Assembly: GCA_046497225.1 (NCBI GenBank)
Contig: JAWOGA010000038.1
Coordinates: 1 to 20,084, forward strand
Reading direction: 5' to 3'
Origin: JAXHLG01 sp046497225
Lineage (GTDB): Bacteria > Patescibacteriota > Minisyncoccia > Moranbacterales > DUUL01
Length of the DNA: 20,084 nt
Position numbers and translations under genes: made by a program. The notes under the pieces are model-generated. The model did no database searches. It saw only the letters and a list, made by a program, of their open reading frames with translations, and had not been told where the DNA came from. Below are positions 1 to 6,471 of this stretch, piece by piece (the first letter of the stretch is position 1; the number at the start of each line of letters is the position of its first letter).

Positions 1-1692
1 CAAAATGATCGTGACTATGTGGTAAAAGATGGAGAAATTGTCATTGTAGACGATTTTACCGGGAGGCTGATGCCGGGAAGAAGATATAGCGAGGGGCTTC
101 ATCAGGCCATTGAAGCCAAAGAAGGAGTCCAAGTGCAACGGGAGTCTAAAACTCTAGCCTCCATCACCTTTCAAAATTATTTCCGGATGTATGACAAGTT
201 GGCCGGTATGACAGGAACTGCAATTACTTCTGCAGAAGAATTTAGTAAGGTTTATGAATTGGAAGTAGTTCAAATTCCGACTAATAAGCCTATGATCAGG
301 GAAGATTTATCGGATATGATTTTCAAAACCGAAAGAGGAAAATTTAAAGCTATAGTAGAAAAAATCAAGGAGCTTCATAAACAAGGCCGGCCGGTCTTAG
401 TGGGGACTGTGGCTATAGAAAAGTCGGAAGTTATTTCAAAAATGCTAGCCCAGGCAGGAGTTCCCCATGAAGTTTTGAATGCCAAAAATCATGAGAAAGA
501 AGCTCAAATTATTGCTAATGCCGGAGAAAAAAAATCAGTAACGATCGCTACCAATATGGCAGGAAGAGGAACTGATATTAAGCTGGGAAAAGAAGTTAGA
601 GATTTAGGAGGGTTGTTTATTATAGGGACGGAAAGGCATGAAGCGCGAAGAATTGACAATCAATTAAGGGGAAGAGCTGGTCGTCAAGGAGATCCCGGTT
701 CCAGTCAGTTTTATGTTTCCCTGGAGGATGAGCTGCTAAGGCGGTTTGGTGGAGAAAAAATGTATAATATTATGAATAGACTGGGATTGCCTGAGGATCA
801 ACCGATTGAGAACAAGATGATTTCTCGCTCTATAGAGTCTGCTCAATCCAAGATAGAAGGGCATAACTTTGACATTAGAAAACATGTTTTGGAATATGAT
901 GATGTTGTTAACAAACAAAGAGAAGTTATTTACGGAAGAAGAAAGAAGATTTTAAAGAAAGACAATCTGGAAAATGAATTATTGGAAATAATTAAGGAGG
1001 AGGCAGAGGGGATTGTAATGGCTCACACTTCGGCGGAAATTGAAGATTACTGGAATACCGAAGAAATGAGCGAAGAGGCAAAGATATTAATTGGGGAGCA
1101 GCCGAACTTGCACAAAAAATTAATGGAAATAAAAAAATCCAAAGAGCTTTCTTCAAGTGAAGAAAAAAAGGGTCGAATGATAGATTTGTTGAGTGAAAAT
1201 TTCAAAAGTTTTTATCAAAAGAAAAAACAAGATATAGGAGAAGAGTTATTTAAAAAAGTGGAAAAAGAGCTTTACTTAAACACAGTGGATAACTACTGGA
1301 TGCAGCATTTAGAGCAATTGAGCTATTTAAGAGATTCAGTCAATTTAAAAAGTTATGGGCAGAGAGATCCTTTGATCGAATATAAAAAAGAAGCTTTCCA
1401 GCTTTTCCAGAATTTATTGGCCGGAATAAATAGAGATTTGCTAAAAGCGGTCTTTAGAGTTCAGCCTATGGTTCAATCTCAGCCGGAAGAAGAAGAAAAT
1501 AAGTTTAGTGAAGAAAATCTTCATTATAGTGGGGGAGAGGCCGTCGAACAATTCAAGCGAATGGAAAACAGTCGAAGCTCAACGGGAGAAGAAGCTCCCC
1601 AGAAGCCTTTGGTTAAAGAGCAAAGAGTTGGCAGAAATGAACCATGTCCATGCGGATCAGGCAAGAAATATAAAAAATGTTGCGGGAAATAA
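1..1692 (+). CDS. secA: Protein translocase ATPase SecA (5' end cut by window)
   Basis: SecA is the ATPase motor that pushes unfolded secretory proteins through SecYEG at the inner face of the membrane. The frame is open from the first base, before the first in-window GTG at 19, so the gene begins upstream. By comparison with E. coli SecA (901 residues) roughly the last two thirds are present. Visible parts are the conserved stretch LASITFQNYFR, the second nucleotide-binding fold with MAGRGTDI (around 555-580) and QLRGRAGRQGDPG (around 660-700), the helical scaffold with NYWMQHLEQLSYLRDSVNL and QRDPLIEYK, a charged variable linker, and a C-terminal zinc-binding SEC-C motif CPCGSGKKYKKCC (1645-1683). 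The Walker A region lies outside the window. It is followed 38 bases later by an exported hydrolase gene on the same strand, possibly co-transcribed. Identification is certain from motif order; nothing looks truncated at the 3' end. Confidence 0.97.
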   Translation, partial: QNDRDYVVKDGEIVIVDDFTGRLMPGRRYSEGLHQAIEAKEGVQVQRESKTLASITFQNYFRMYDKLAGMTGTAITSAEEFSKVYELEVVQIPTNKPMIREDLSDMIFKTERGKFKAIVEKIKELHKQGRPVLVGTVAIEKSEVISKMLAQAGVPHEVLNAKNHEKEAQIIANAGEKKSVTIATNMAGRGTDIKLGKEVRDLGGLFIIGTERHEARRIDNQLRGRAGRQGDPGSSQFYVSLEDELLRRFGGEKMYNIMNRLGLPEDQPIENKMISRSIESAQSKIEGHNFDIRKHVLEYDDVVNKQREVIYGRRKKILKKDNLENELLEIIKEEAEGIVMAHTSAEIEDYWNTEEMSEEAKILIGEQPNLHKKLMEIKKSKELSSSEEKKGRMIDLLSENFKSFYQKKKQDIGEELFKKVEKELYLNTVDNYWMQHLEQLSYLRDSVNLKSYGQRDPLIEYKKEAFQLFQNLLAGINRDLLKAVFRVQPMVQSQPEEEENKFSEENLHYSGGEAVEQFKRMENSRSSTGEEAPQKPLVKEQRVGRNEPCPCGSGKKYKKCCGK

Positions 1693-1730
1693 AAATGCTT
1701 ATTTTGATGCCATAAAAAGTTAAAATAAAA

Positions 1731-2600
1731 ATGCGCGTAAATTTTAAAAAAATTCTTTATTCCTTAGTTTTTTTTCTAGCCTTTATAGTTTTTTATCAAG
1801 GAATTGTTTATGCTGGAAATAATACAGATAATCCGTTGGAAGTTGTTTTTTTAGATGTGGGACAAGGCGATGCTGTTTTGATAAATTATTTAAATGATAA
1901 ACAAATATTAATTGATGCCGGTAAAAACGGAAAAGAGGTTGTAAGTGAGATTAAAAAACAAATGCCTCACAATGATGATAAAATAGAAATCATTATAGCA
2001 ACACATCCGGATATGGATCATATTGGCGGAATGGATGAGGTTCTTAGTAATTATAAAACGGATTTATTCCTAGATAATGGATTTAAAGATGATGGAGAAC
2101 AATTAAAGAAGGTTGAGCGAATTCTTAACCAAAAGCAAATCTCGCAATATTCAGTTTTTGAAGGCTCAACTATTGATTTGGGCAAGCATCTTTCTTTTAA
2201 AGCTTATAATCCGGACAATAAGCAATACAGCAAAAGTGATAAAAATGGTGATTCCGTAGTTTTAAGAATGGATTTCGGAAAAAATTCTTTCCTATTTACC
2301 GGAGATATAGGCAAAGAAACAGAGGGTGATATTCTGGACGATGAGGAAGATGTGGATGTAGATTGGCTCAAAGTTGCTCATCATGGATCCAAGAACTCAT
2401 CTTCAAATGAATTCATAGAAGAAACATCCCCCGAATTCAGTATTATCTCCGTGGGAGCAAATAATACTTATGGCCATCCCCACCCGGAGGTGTTGCAAAA
2501 ATTAAAAAACTCTTCTTCTAGAATTTTTAGCACTGCTAAAGAAGAAACAATCAAAGTCGCTTGCCCGGGGATAAAAAGGGATTGTTTTTTAGTTGATTAG
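1731..2600 (+). CDS. Exported ComEC-type metallo-beta-lactamase-fold hydrolase
   Basis: This is a 289-residue metallo-beta-lactamase-fold protein of the ComEC/Rec2 C-terminal-domain type. Residues 1-28 form a signal peptide (basic start, hydrophobic core, VYA before Gly29), so the enzyme probably acts outside the membrane. Family landmarks are FLDVGQGDAVLI (40-51), the metal-binding HPDMDHIGG (His92, Asp94, Asp96, His97), FTGDIG (Asp192), VAHHGS (His217, His218) and YGHPHPEVL (His249, His251). In ComEC this domain is linked to a membrane channel and is thought to degrade one DNA strand during uptake; here it stands alone, without the competence membrane domain. Nuclease or phosphodiesterase activity is therefore an inference. 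Two cysteines near the C-terminus could form a disulfide. The leader before the ATG is A/T-rich with no Shine-Dalgarno sequence. It lies 38 bases after secA and may share its transcript. Confidence 0.85.
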   Translation: MRVNFKKILYSLVFFLAFIVFYQGIVYAGNNTDNPLEVVFLDVGQGDAVLINYLNDKQILIDAGKNGKEVVSEIKKQMPHNDDKIEIIIATHPDMDHIGGMDEVLSNYKTDLFLDNGFKDDGEQLKKVERILNQKQISQYSVFEGSTIDLGKHLSFKAYNPDNKQYSKSDKNGDSVVLRMDFGKNSFLFTGDIGKETEGDILDDEEDVDVDWLKVAHHGSKNSSSNEFIEETSPEFSIISVGANNTYGHPHPEVLQKLKNSSSRIFSTAKEETIKVACPGIKRDCFLVD

Positions 2601-2646
2601 CCTGTGAGGGAGTGATGTTGACTAATTCCAGTAAAAAACAAGAAAT

Positions 2647-2675
2647 TTGATAAAATAAAAGTAATAAAATATAAA
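2647..2675 (+). promoter_or_regulatory. Possible promoter of the copper ATPase gene
   Basis: TTGATA (2647-2652) and TATAAA (2670-2675) are separated by 17 bases, about 55 bases before the ATPase start. The surrounding A/T-rich sequence makes chance matches likely. I see no CopY- or CueR-like dyad nearby. Confidence 0.35.
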
Positions 2676-2729
2676 ATATACAAAATTAATCGTTGCCTGA
2701 TGATTTCTTTAAATTAAAATATAATTAAG

Positions 2730-4715
2730 ATGAAACAGGAACACAAACAAGAAGAAGAGCATGATAAACATGCCGGCCATTCTACAACTGATTTCAAAAA
2801 AAGATTTTACGTATCTTTAGTTGTTACTGTCTTTGTTTTAATTCTTTCTCCTTTAATTCAGGAATTTCTTAATTTTAAATTTGAAATTCCGGGCGACAAG
2901 ATTGTCCTTTTTCTTCTTTCTACTTTTGTCTTTTTTTACGGAGGCAAGCCCTTTCTTGTGGGCGCTTGGAGGGAAATAAAAAACAAAGCTATTGGAATGA
3001 TGACTCTTATTAGTCTTGCGATTGTAGTGGCATATTTTTACAGTAGCGCGGTGGTTTTCGGTCTAGAGGGGAAGACTTTTTTCTGGGAGCTGGTGACGCT
3101 GATTGACATTATGCTTCTGGGCCATTGGATTGAGATGAGATCGGTGATGGGAGCATCAATGGCGCTGGAGAAGCTTTCATCTCTTCTTCCTAGCAAAGCT
3201 CATCTTAAAAAAAACAATGAAACTATTGATGTTGAAACAAGGGAACTCAAAGAGGGGGATGTAATTTTAATCAAGCCCGGTGAAAAAATACCGACGGACG
3301 GGATAGTTATTAGAGGAGAAAGCTTTGTGAATGAATCAATGCTCACAGGGGAAGCCAAGCCTGTTTCAAAATCGAAAGACAAAAAAATAATAGGGGGTTC
3401 GGTAAACGAAGATGGTTCGCTGGAAGTAAGAGTGAAAGGCGTAGGAGAAAAATCATATCTTTCCAAGGTGATCAACTTGGTAAAACAAGCTCAAGCATCA
3501 CAATCAAAAACCCAGGCTTTAGCTGATAAAGCCGCTTTTTGGCTTACTGTGGTTGCAATTTCTGTTGGAGTGGTTACGTTTTTCAGCTGGTTTTTAATCA
3601 GTGGAAATTTAGCCTTTGCTATTGAAAGAATGGCTACTGTTCTAGTTATTACCTGTCCTCACGCGTTGGGCTTGGCTATTCCTTTGGTAGTAGCAATTTC
3701 TACGACCCTATTAGCTCAAAACGGACTGCTTATTAGAAATAGAACCGCTTTTGAGGATGCCAGGAAAATTACAACTATTGTTTTTGATAAAACAGGGACT
3801 CTTACAGAAGGAATATTTAGTGTGAAGAACGTTGTTTCTCTTGATGAAAATAAAGACAAAAACGAAATTTTGAAATTAATAGCCAGTCTGGAAGCAACTT
3901 CTGAACATCCTATAGCCAAAGCTATCACTAAGGAGGCAAAAGAAAGGGATATCACTTTTGTTTCGGTAAATAATTTCAAAGCTATAAAGGGAAAAGGAGT
4001 TGAAGGAATTATTGATGATAAGAAAATGTTGGCAGTAAGTCCGGGTTATCTCAAAGAAATAGGGCTTAAAGCTCCAAAGGAAGCGAGAGATTTCAGTGGA
4101 ACAGTGATTTTTCTTTTGAGTAAAATCAAAAATAATTTTAGTGTGACTGGAACCATTAATCTTGCTGATACTGTTAGAAAGGATTCTCAAGAGGCAATAG
4201 ATAATCTTAAGAAAGAAAAAATAAAACTTTGGATGATTACAGGGGATAACAAAAGAGTAGCTAAAGAAGTCGCCGATGAGTTAAAACTGGATGGATATTT
4301 TGCGGAAGTCTTACCTGAGCAGAAACAGGATAAAATAAGACAGCTTCAGGATAAGGGGGAATATGTAGCAATGGTGGGTGATGGAATTAACGACGCTCCC
4401 GCATTGGCTCAAGCGAATGTTGGGATTGCCATTGGAAACGGAACAGACGTTGCGGCTGAAACTGCGGATATAATTTTAGTAAATAGTAATCCAAAAGATA
4501 TAGTTTCCCTTATTTTATTTGCAAAAGCAACTTATAAAAAGATGCTTCAAAACCTTGGCTGGGCGACAGGATACAACGTAATTGCCATCCCTCTGGCGGC
4601 AGGCGTATTGGTAAAAATGGGGATCCTGCTTTCACCGGCTGCGGGGGCTGTTTTAATGTCTCTTTCAACAGTGGTAGTAGCGGTGAACGCTAAACTTTTA
4701 AAAATAAAAAAATGA
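2730..4715 (+). CDS. copB: Copper-translocating P-type ATPase, CopB (P1B-3-like) type
   Basis: This is a 661-residue P1B-type heavy-metal ATPase that uses ATP to export copper through the membrane. It has no N-terminal HMA domain but a short His-rich start (His5, 11, 14, 17), as in CopB proteins. Eight hydrophobic segments are visible. The sixth holds Cys309-Pro310-His311, the CPH motif of the P1B-3 group, and the last two carry NLGWATGYN and MSLSTVVVAVNA, also typical of CopB. The catalytic parts are complete: TGE (206-208) in the actuator domain, DKTGT with phosphorylated Asp353, the HP dipeptide (393-394) in the nucleotide-binding domain, and GDGINDAP (550-557). The choice of Cu over Ag, or Cu(II) over Cu(I), cannot be read from sequence. 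No copper chaperone or regulator gene is adjacent. The gene ends with TGA, the only TGA stop I noted in the window. No Shine-Dalgarno sequence precedes the ATG. Confidence 0.93.
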   Translation: MKQEHKQEEEHDKHAGHSTTDFKKRFYVSLVVTVFVLILSPLIQEFLNFKFEIPGDKIVLFLLSTFVFFYGGKPFLVGAWREIKNKAIGMMTLISLAIVVAYFYSSAVVFGLEGKTFFWELVTLIDIMLLGHWIEMRSVMGASMALEKLSSLLPSKAHLKKNNETIDVETRELKEGDVILIKPGEKIPTDGIVIRGESFVNESMLTGEAKPVSKSKDKKIIGGSVNEDGSLEVRVKGVGEKSYLSKVINLVKQAQASQSKTQALADKAAFWLTVVAISVGVVTFFSWFLISGNLAFAIERMATVLVITCPHALGLAIPLVVAISTTLLAQNGLLIRNRTAFEDARKITTIVFDKTGTLTEGIFSVKNVVSLDENKDKNEILKLIASLEATSEHPIAKAITKEAKERDITFVSVNNFKAIKGKGVEGIIDDKKMLAVSPGYLKEIGLKAPKEARDFSGTVIFLLSKIKNNFSVTGTINLADTVRKDSQEAIDNLKKEKIKLWMITGDNKRVAKEVADELKLDGYFAEVLPEQKQDKIRQLQDKGEYVAMVGDGINDAPALAQANVGIAIGNGTDVAAETADIILVNSNPKDIVSLILFAKATYKKMLQNLGWATGYNVIAIPLAAGVLVKMGILLSPAAGAVLMSLSTVVVAVNAKLLKIKK

Positions 4716-4801
4716 TTATAAAATAATAGGTTGCACCACGATTGAATTTATTTTTATTTTATAGATAATATTTATTAGAATTTGCCGGGAATCTTGGGTA
4801 A

Positions 4802-4876
4802 TTGACAATTTTTTTAATAGGACAAGGTATAATATAAAATATACGGCCTTTACTTTCTAAATTTATTTGTTATAAT
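4802..4876 (+). promoter_or_regulatory. Putative ndk promoter region (two -10-like boxes)
   Basis: Two perfect TATAAT boxes lie in the gap before ndk. The first (4828-4833) follows a perfect TTGACA (4802-4807), but with a long 20-base spacer. The second (4871-4876) has only a weak -35 match. Start sites near 4840 or 4883 would give leaders of about 100 or 57 bases. Confidence 0.4.
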
Positions 4877-4893
4877 CCTAATTAGGTTTGATG

Positions 4894-4920
4894 ACTCCCG
4901 CATGAGGAGTTTTCGTTTTA
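4894..4920 (+). other. Small hairpin plus T-rich tail ahead of ndk
   Basis: ACTCC (4894-4898) and GGAGT (4906-4910) form a 5-bp stem with a 7-base loop, followed by a T-rich run with one C and one G. It could be a weak terminator for upstream transcripts, or a 5' hairpin of the ndk mRNA if transcription starts near 4883. The AGGAG in its 3' arm is about 30 bases before the ndk ATG, too far to serve as its ribosome-binding site. Confidence 0.35.
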
Positions 4921-4939
4921 ATATTTAAATAAGAATAAA

Positions 4940-5554
4940 ATGAAGAATGAAAAACACTTCTCAAAAGAGAGGACATTGGTTTTAGTTAAGCCGGATGGAA
5001 TTCAAAGATCTTTAGTGGGAGAGATTATTAAAAGGTATGAGAGAGTTGGTTTTAAACTCATTGCCATGAAAATGATCGTGCCAACTCCCGAGCACGTGGA
5101 AAAACATTATACTCTTGATCCGGAATGGAGAAAAGTCACCGGAGAAAAGACCATAAATAGTTACAAAAAGAAAGGACTTCAACCGCCATCAGAAGATCCG
5201 TTGGAAGTTTCCGGGAAAATCTTGGAAAATCTAAAAAAATATATGGCAAGCGGTCCGGTTGTTGCCATGGTTTGGCAGGGAGCTCATGTTGTTGAGATGA
5301 TTAGGAAAATAACCGGCGGAACTGAGCCTTTGAGTTCAGATGTGGGCACTATCAGGGGAGATTTTGTCTTGGATTCTTATCAAATGTCGGATACCGATGA
5401 TCGTTCAGTGAGAAATTTAGTCCATGCTTCCGGCTCAGTTGAAGAGGCTGAGAATGAAATTGCTCACTGGTTTAGCAAGGAAGACTTGGTTAATTATAAT
5501 ATCGTACAAGAAAAAATTATGTATGATGTTGATTTAGATGGAATTTTGGAATAA
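4940..5554 (+). CDS. ndk: Nucleoside diphosphate kinase, long-insert form
   Basis: Ndk transfers the gamma phosphate between nucleoside di- and triphosphates through a phospho-histidine, keeping NTP and dNTP pools balanced in the cytoplasm. Family markers are TLVLVKPDG (12-20, with Lys17), ASGPVVAMV (103-111), GTIRGDF (136-142) and the catalytic His162 in RNLVHASGSVEEAENEI. At 204 residues it is longer than the usual 140-150. It has an insert at about 57-97 (with GEKTINSYKKKGLQPPSEDP), a second short insert between GDF and the active-site His (143-157), and a C-terminal tail (179-204). I recall this long form from other CPR and archaeal genomes, so it looks like a known subtype and not an assembly artefact. 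The gene stands alone between two gaps of about 200 bases, each with promoter-like elements. Confidence 0.93.
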   Translation: MKNEKHFSKERTLVLVKPDGIQRSLVGEIIKRYERVGFKLIAMKMIVPTPEHVEKHYTLDPEWRKVTGEKTINSYKKKGLQPPSEDPLEVSGKILENLKKYMASGPVVAMVWQGAHVVEMIRKITGGTEPLSSDVGTIRGDFVLDSYQMSDTDDRSVRNLVHASGSVEEAENEIAHWFSKEDLVNYNIVQEKIMYDVDLDGILE

Positions 5555-5618
5555 GCAGCCGGGACCAATAATCATTGTTTTTATTCTCAGTTTAAAGGTA
5601 AAAAATTAAGTAATTATG

Positions 5619-5647
5619 TTGACATTGGATTTAAATTGATATAAAAT
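5619..5647 (+). promoter_or_regulatory. Promoter of greA
   Basis: TTGACA (5619-5624) and TAAAAT (5642-5647) are separated by exactly 17 bases, the optimal spacing for a housekeeping sigma factor. Transcription would start near 5654, giving an A/T-rich leader of about 105 bases before greA. Confidence 0.6.
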
Positions 5648-5759
5648 CTGCTTACTTTATATTTTTCTAGGAATATTAAAAGTTTAAAATTTTTATTTAA
5701 GGCGAATATTCTTATTTTAATTTCATAATCAGTAAAGATAAAGTTTAAAAAACAGAAAA

Positions 5760-6212
5760 ATGAAATATTTAACTCAAGAGGGATTCAAGAAGATAAAGGA
5801 CGAACTAAAGGAGAGAAAAAGTCTGAGAAGAGAAATTGCCCAAGCTATCAAAGAGGCTAAAGAGCAGGGGGACTTAAAAGAAAACGCTGAATACGCTGAA
5901 GCAAAAAGACAACAAAGGGAAAATGAATCCCGAATTATGTATTTGGAGAATGCCATGAGGACATATAAGGTAGTTGATCGCAAAGAAGGGGAGGGCGTGA
6001 TAAGCATAGGCTCTAAGATAAAAGTAAAAAACGGCGGCAAGGAAATAAAATTTCACATCGTGGGATCCGGGGAAGCTGATCCCGGCCAAGGAAAAATTTC
6101 CAATGAATCTCCCATAGGCAAATCTTTTCTGGGTAAAAGAAGGGGCGATAAAGTTGAAGTGGTGCTGCCTAACGGAAAACAGATGAATTATGAGATCATT
6201 GAGCTGGAGTAG
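5760..6212 (+). CDS. greA: Transcription elongation factor GreA
   Basis: GreA rescues backtracked RNA polymerase by entering its secondary channel and stimulating cleavage of the 3' end of the nascent RNA. The 150-residue protein matches the normal GreA length of about 158. Residues 1-75 form the long antiparallel coiled coil with the tip sequence GDLKENAEY; Asp38 and Glu41 correspond to the acidic residues that hold the catalytic magnesium. Residues 80-150 form the FKBP-like domain, with SPIGKSFLGKRRGDKVEVVLPNG typical of the family. The start is the only sensible ATG and begins directly with the conserved MKYLTQEGFKKI. It has its own promoter, and the next promoter (for glyS) begins 3 bases after its TAG stop. 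Confidence 0.96.
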   Translation: MKYLTQEGFKKIKDELKERKSLRREIAQAIKEAKEQGDLKENAEYAEAKRQQRENESRIMYLENAMRTYKVVDRKEGEGVISIGSKIKVKNGGKEIKFHIVGSGEADPGQGKISNESPIGKSFLGKRRGDKVEVVLPNGKQMNYEIIELE

Positions 6213-6214
6213 AT

Positions 6215-6242
6215 TTGACAAATTTTTTATTTCTTGCATAAT
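6215..6242 (+). promoter_or_regulatory. Promoter of the glyS T-box transcript
   Basis: A perfect TTGACA (6215-6220) and CATAAT (6237-6242) are separated by 16 bases. Transcription would start near 6249, about 220 bases before the glyS ATG, just the length needed for a compact T-box leader. Confidence 0.65.
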
Positions 6243-6248
6243 GAAAAT

Positions 6249-6435
6249 AAGTGGGAAATTTATTGTGACATACTGATTTAATTCGCCCGGAGGGTTGGCA
6301 TCCTCATCTAGATTGGGCATTTTAATTAAGGAGTTTCGGTTTAAAACCGGAAAAACCGGATGGAACCGCGGGGGACAAGACCTCGTTCCGGCAAGTCAAA
6401 TTTTAGATTTGAGTTGCGGGAGCGAGGTTTTTTTG
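6249..6435 (+). ncRNA. T-box riboswitch (tRNA-Gly sensing) controlling glyS
   Basis: T-box leaders bind a specific tRNA and allow read-through into the gene only when that tRNA is uncharged. The hallmark bulge TGGAACC plus GCGG lies at 6361-6371. It is flanked by CCGGA (6356-6360), which pairs perfectly with TCCGG (6387-6391) as antiterminator helix A1. CGGGG (6369-6373) can pair with CCTCG (6381-6385) as helix A2. The same 3' bases form the 5' arm of a long terminator, so the two structures exclude each other. A stem III-like hairpin, TTTCGGTT (6334-6341) with AACCGGAA (6345-6352), comes just before. The bulge UGGA can pair with UCCA, the acceptor end of bacterial tRNA-Gly, which has discriminator base U; this agrees with the glycyl-tRNA synthetase gene downstream. 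The 5' specifier stem (6251-6330) is short and not clearly resolved. GGC triplets followed by A occur at 6297-6299 and 6316-6318. Confidence 0.85.
6381..6434 (+). terminator. Regulated terminator of the glyS T-box
   Basis: CCTCGTTCC (6381-6389) pairs with GGAGCGAGG (6419-6427, one G-U), and GCAAGTCAAAT (6391-6401) pairs with ATTTGAGTTGC (6407-6417, one mismatch). The loop has 5 bases and seven T follow (6428-6434). This is a strong intrinsic terminator whose 5' arm overlaps the antiterminator, so it should form when tRNA-Gly is charged. Confidence 0.88.
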
Positions 6436-6471
6436 TGGAAATAATATTTTTTAATAATTAAATTAAGTAGT

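Noticed and set aside
4713..4715. Possible UGA recoding (genetic code 25)
   Set aside because: The copper ATPase ends normally at this TGA, TAA and TAG follow soon after in frame, and no gene in the window has an internal TGA.
5874..6320. 148-codon frame on the - strand across greA and its downstream gap
   Set aside because: It lies opposite the clearly coding greA and the T-box leader, has no recognisable domain, and looks like a by-product of A/T-rich codon use.
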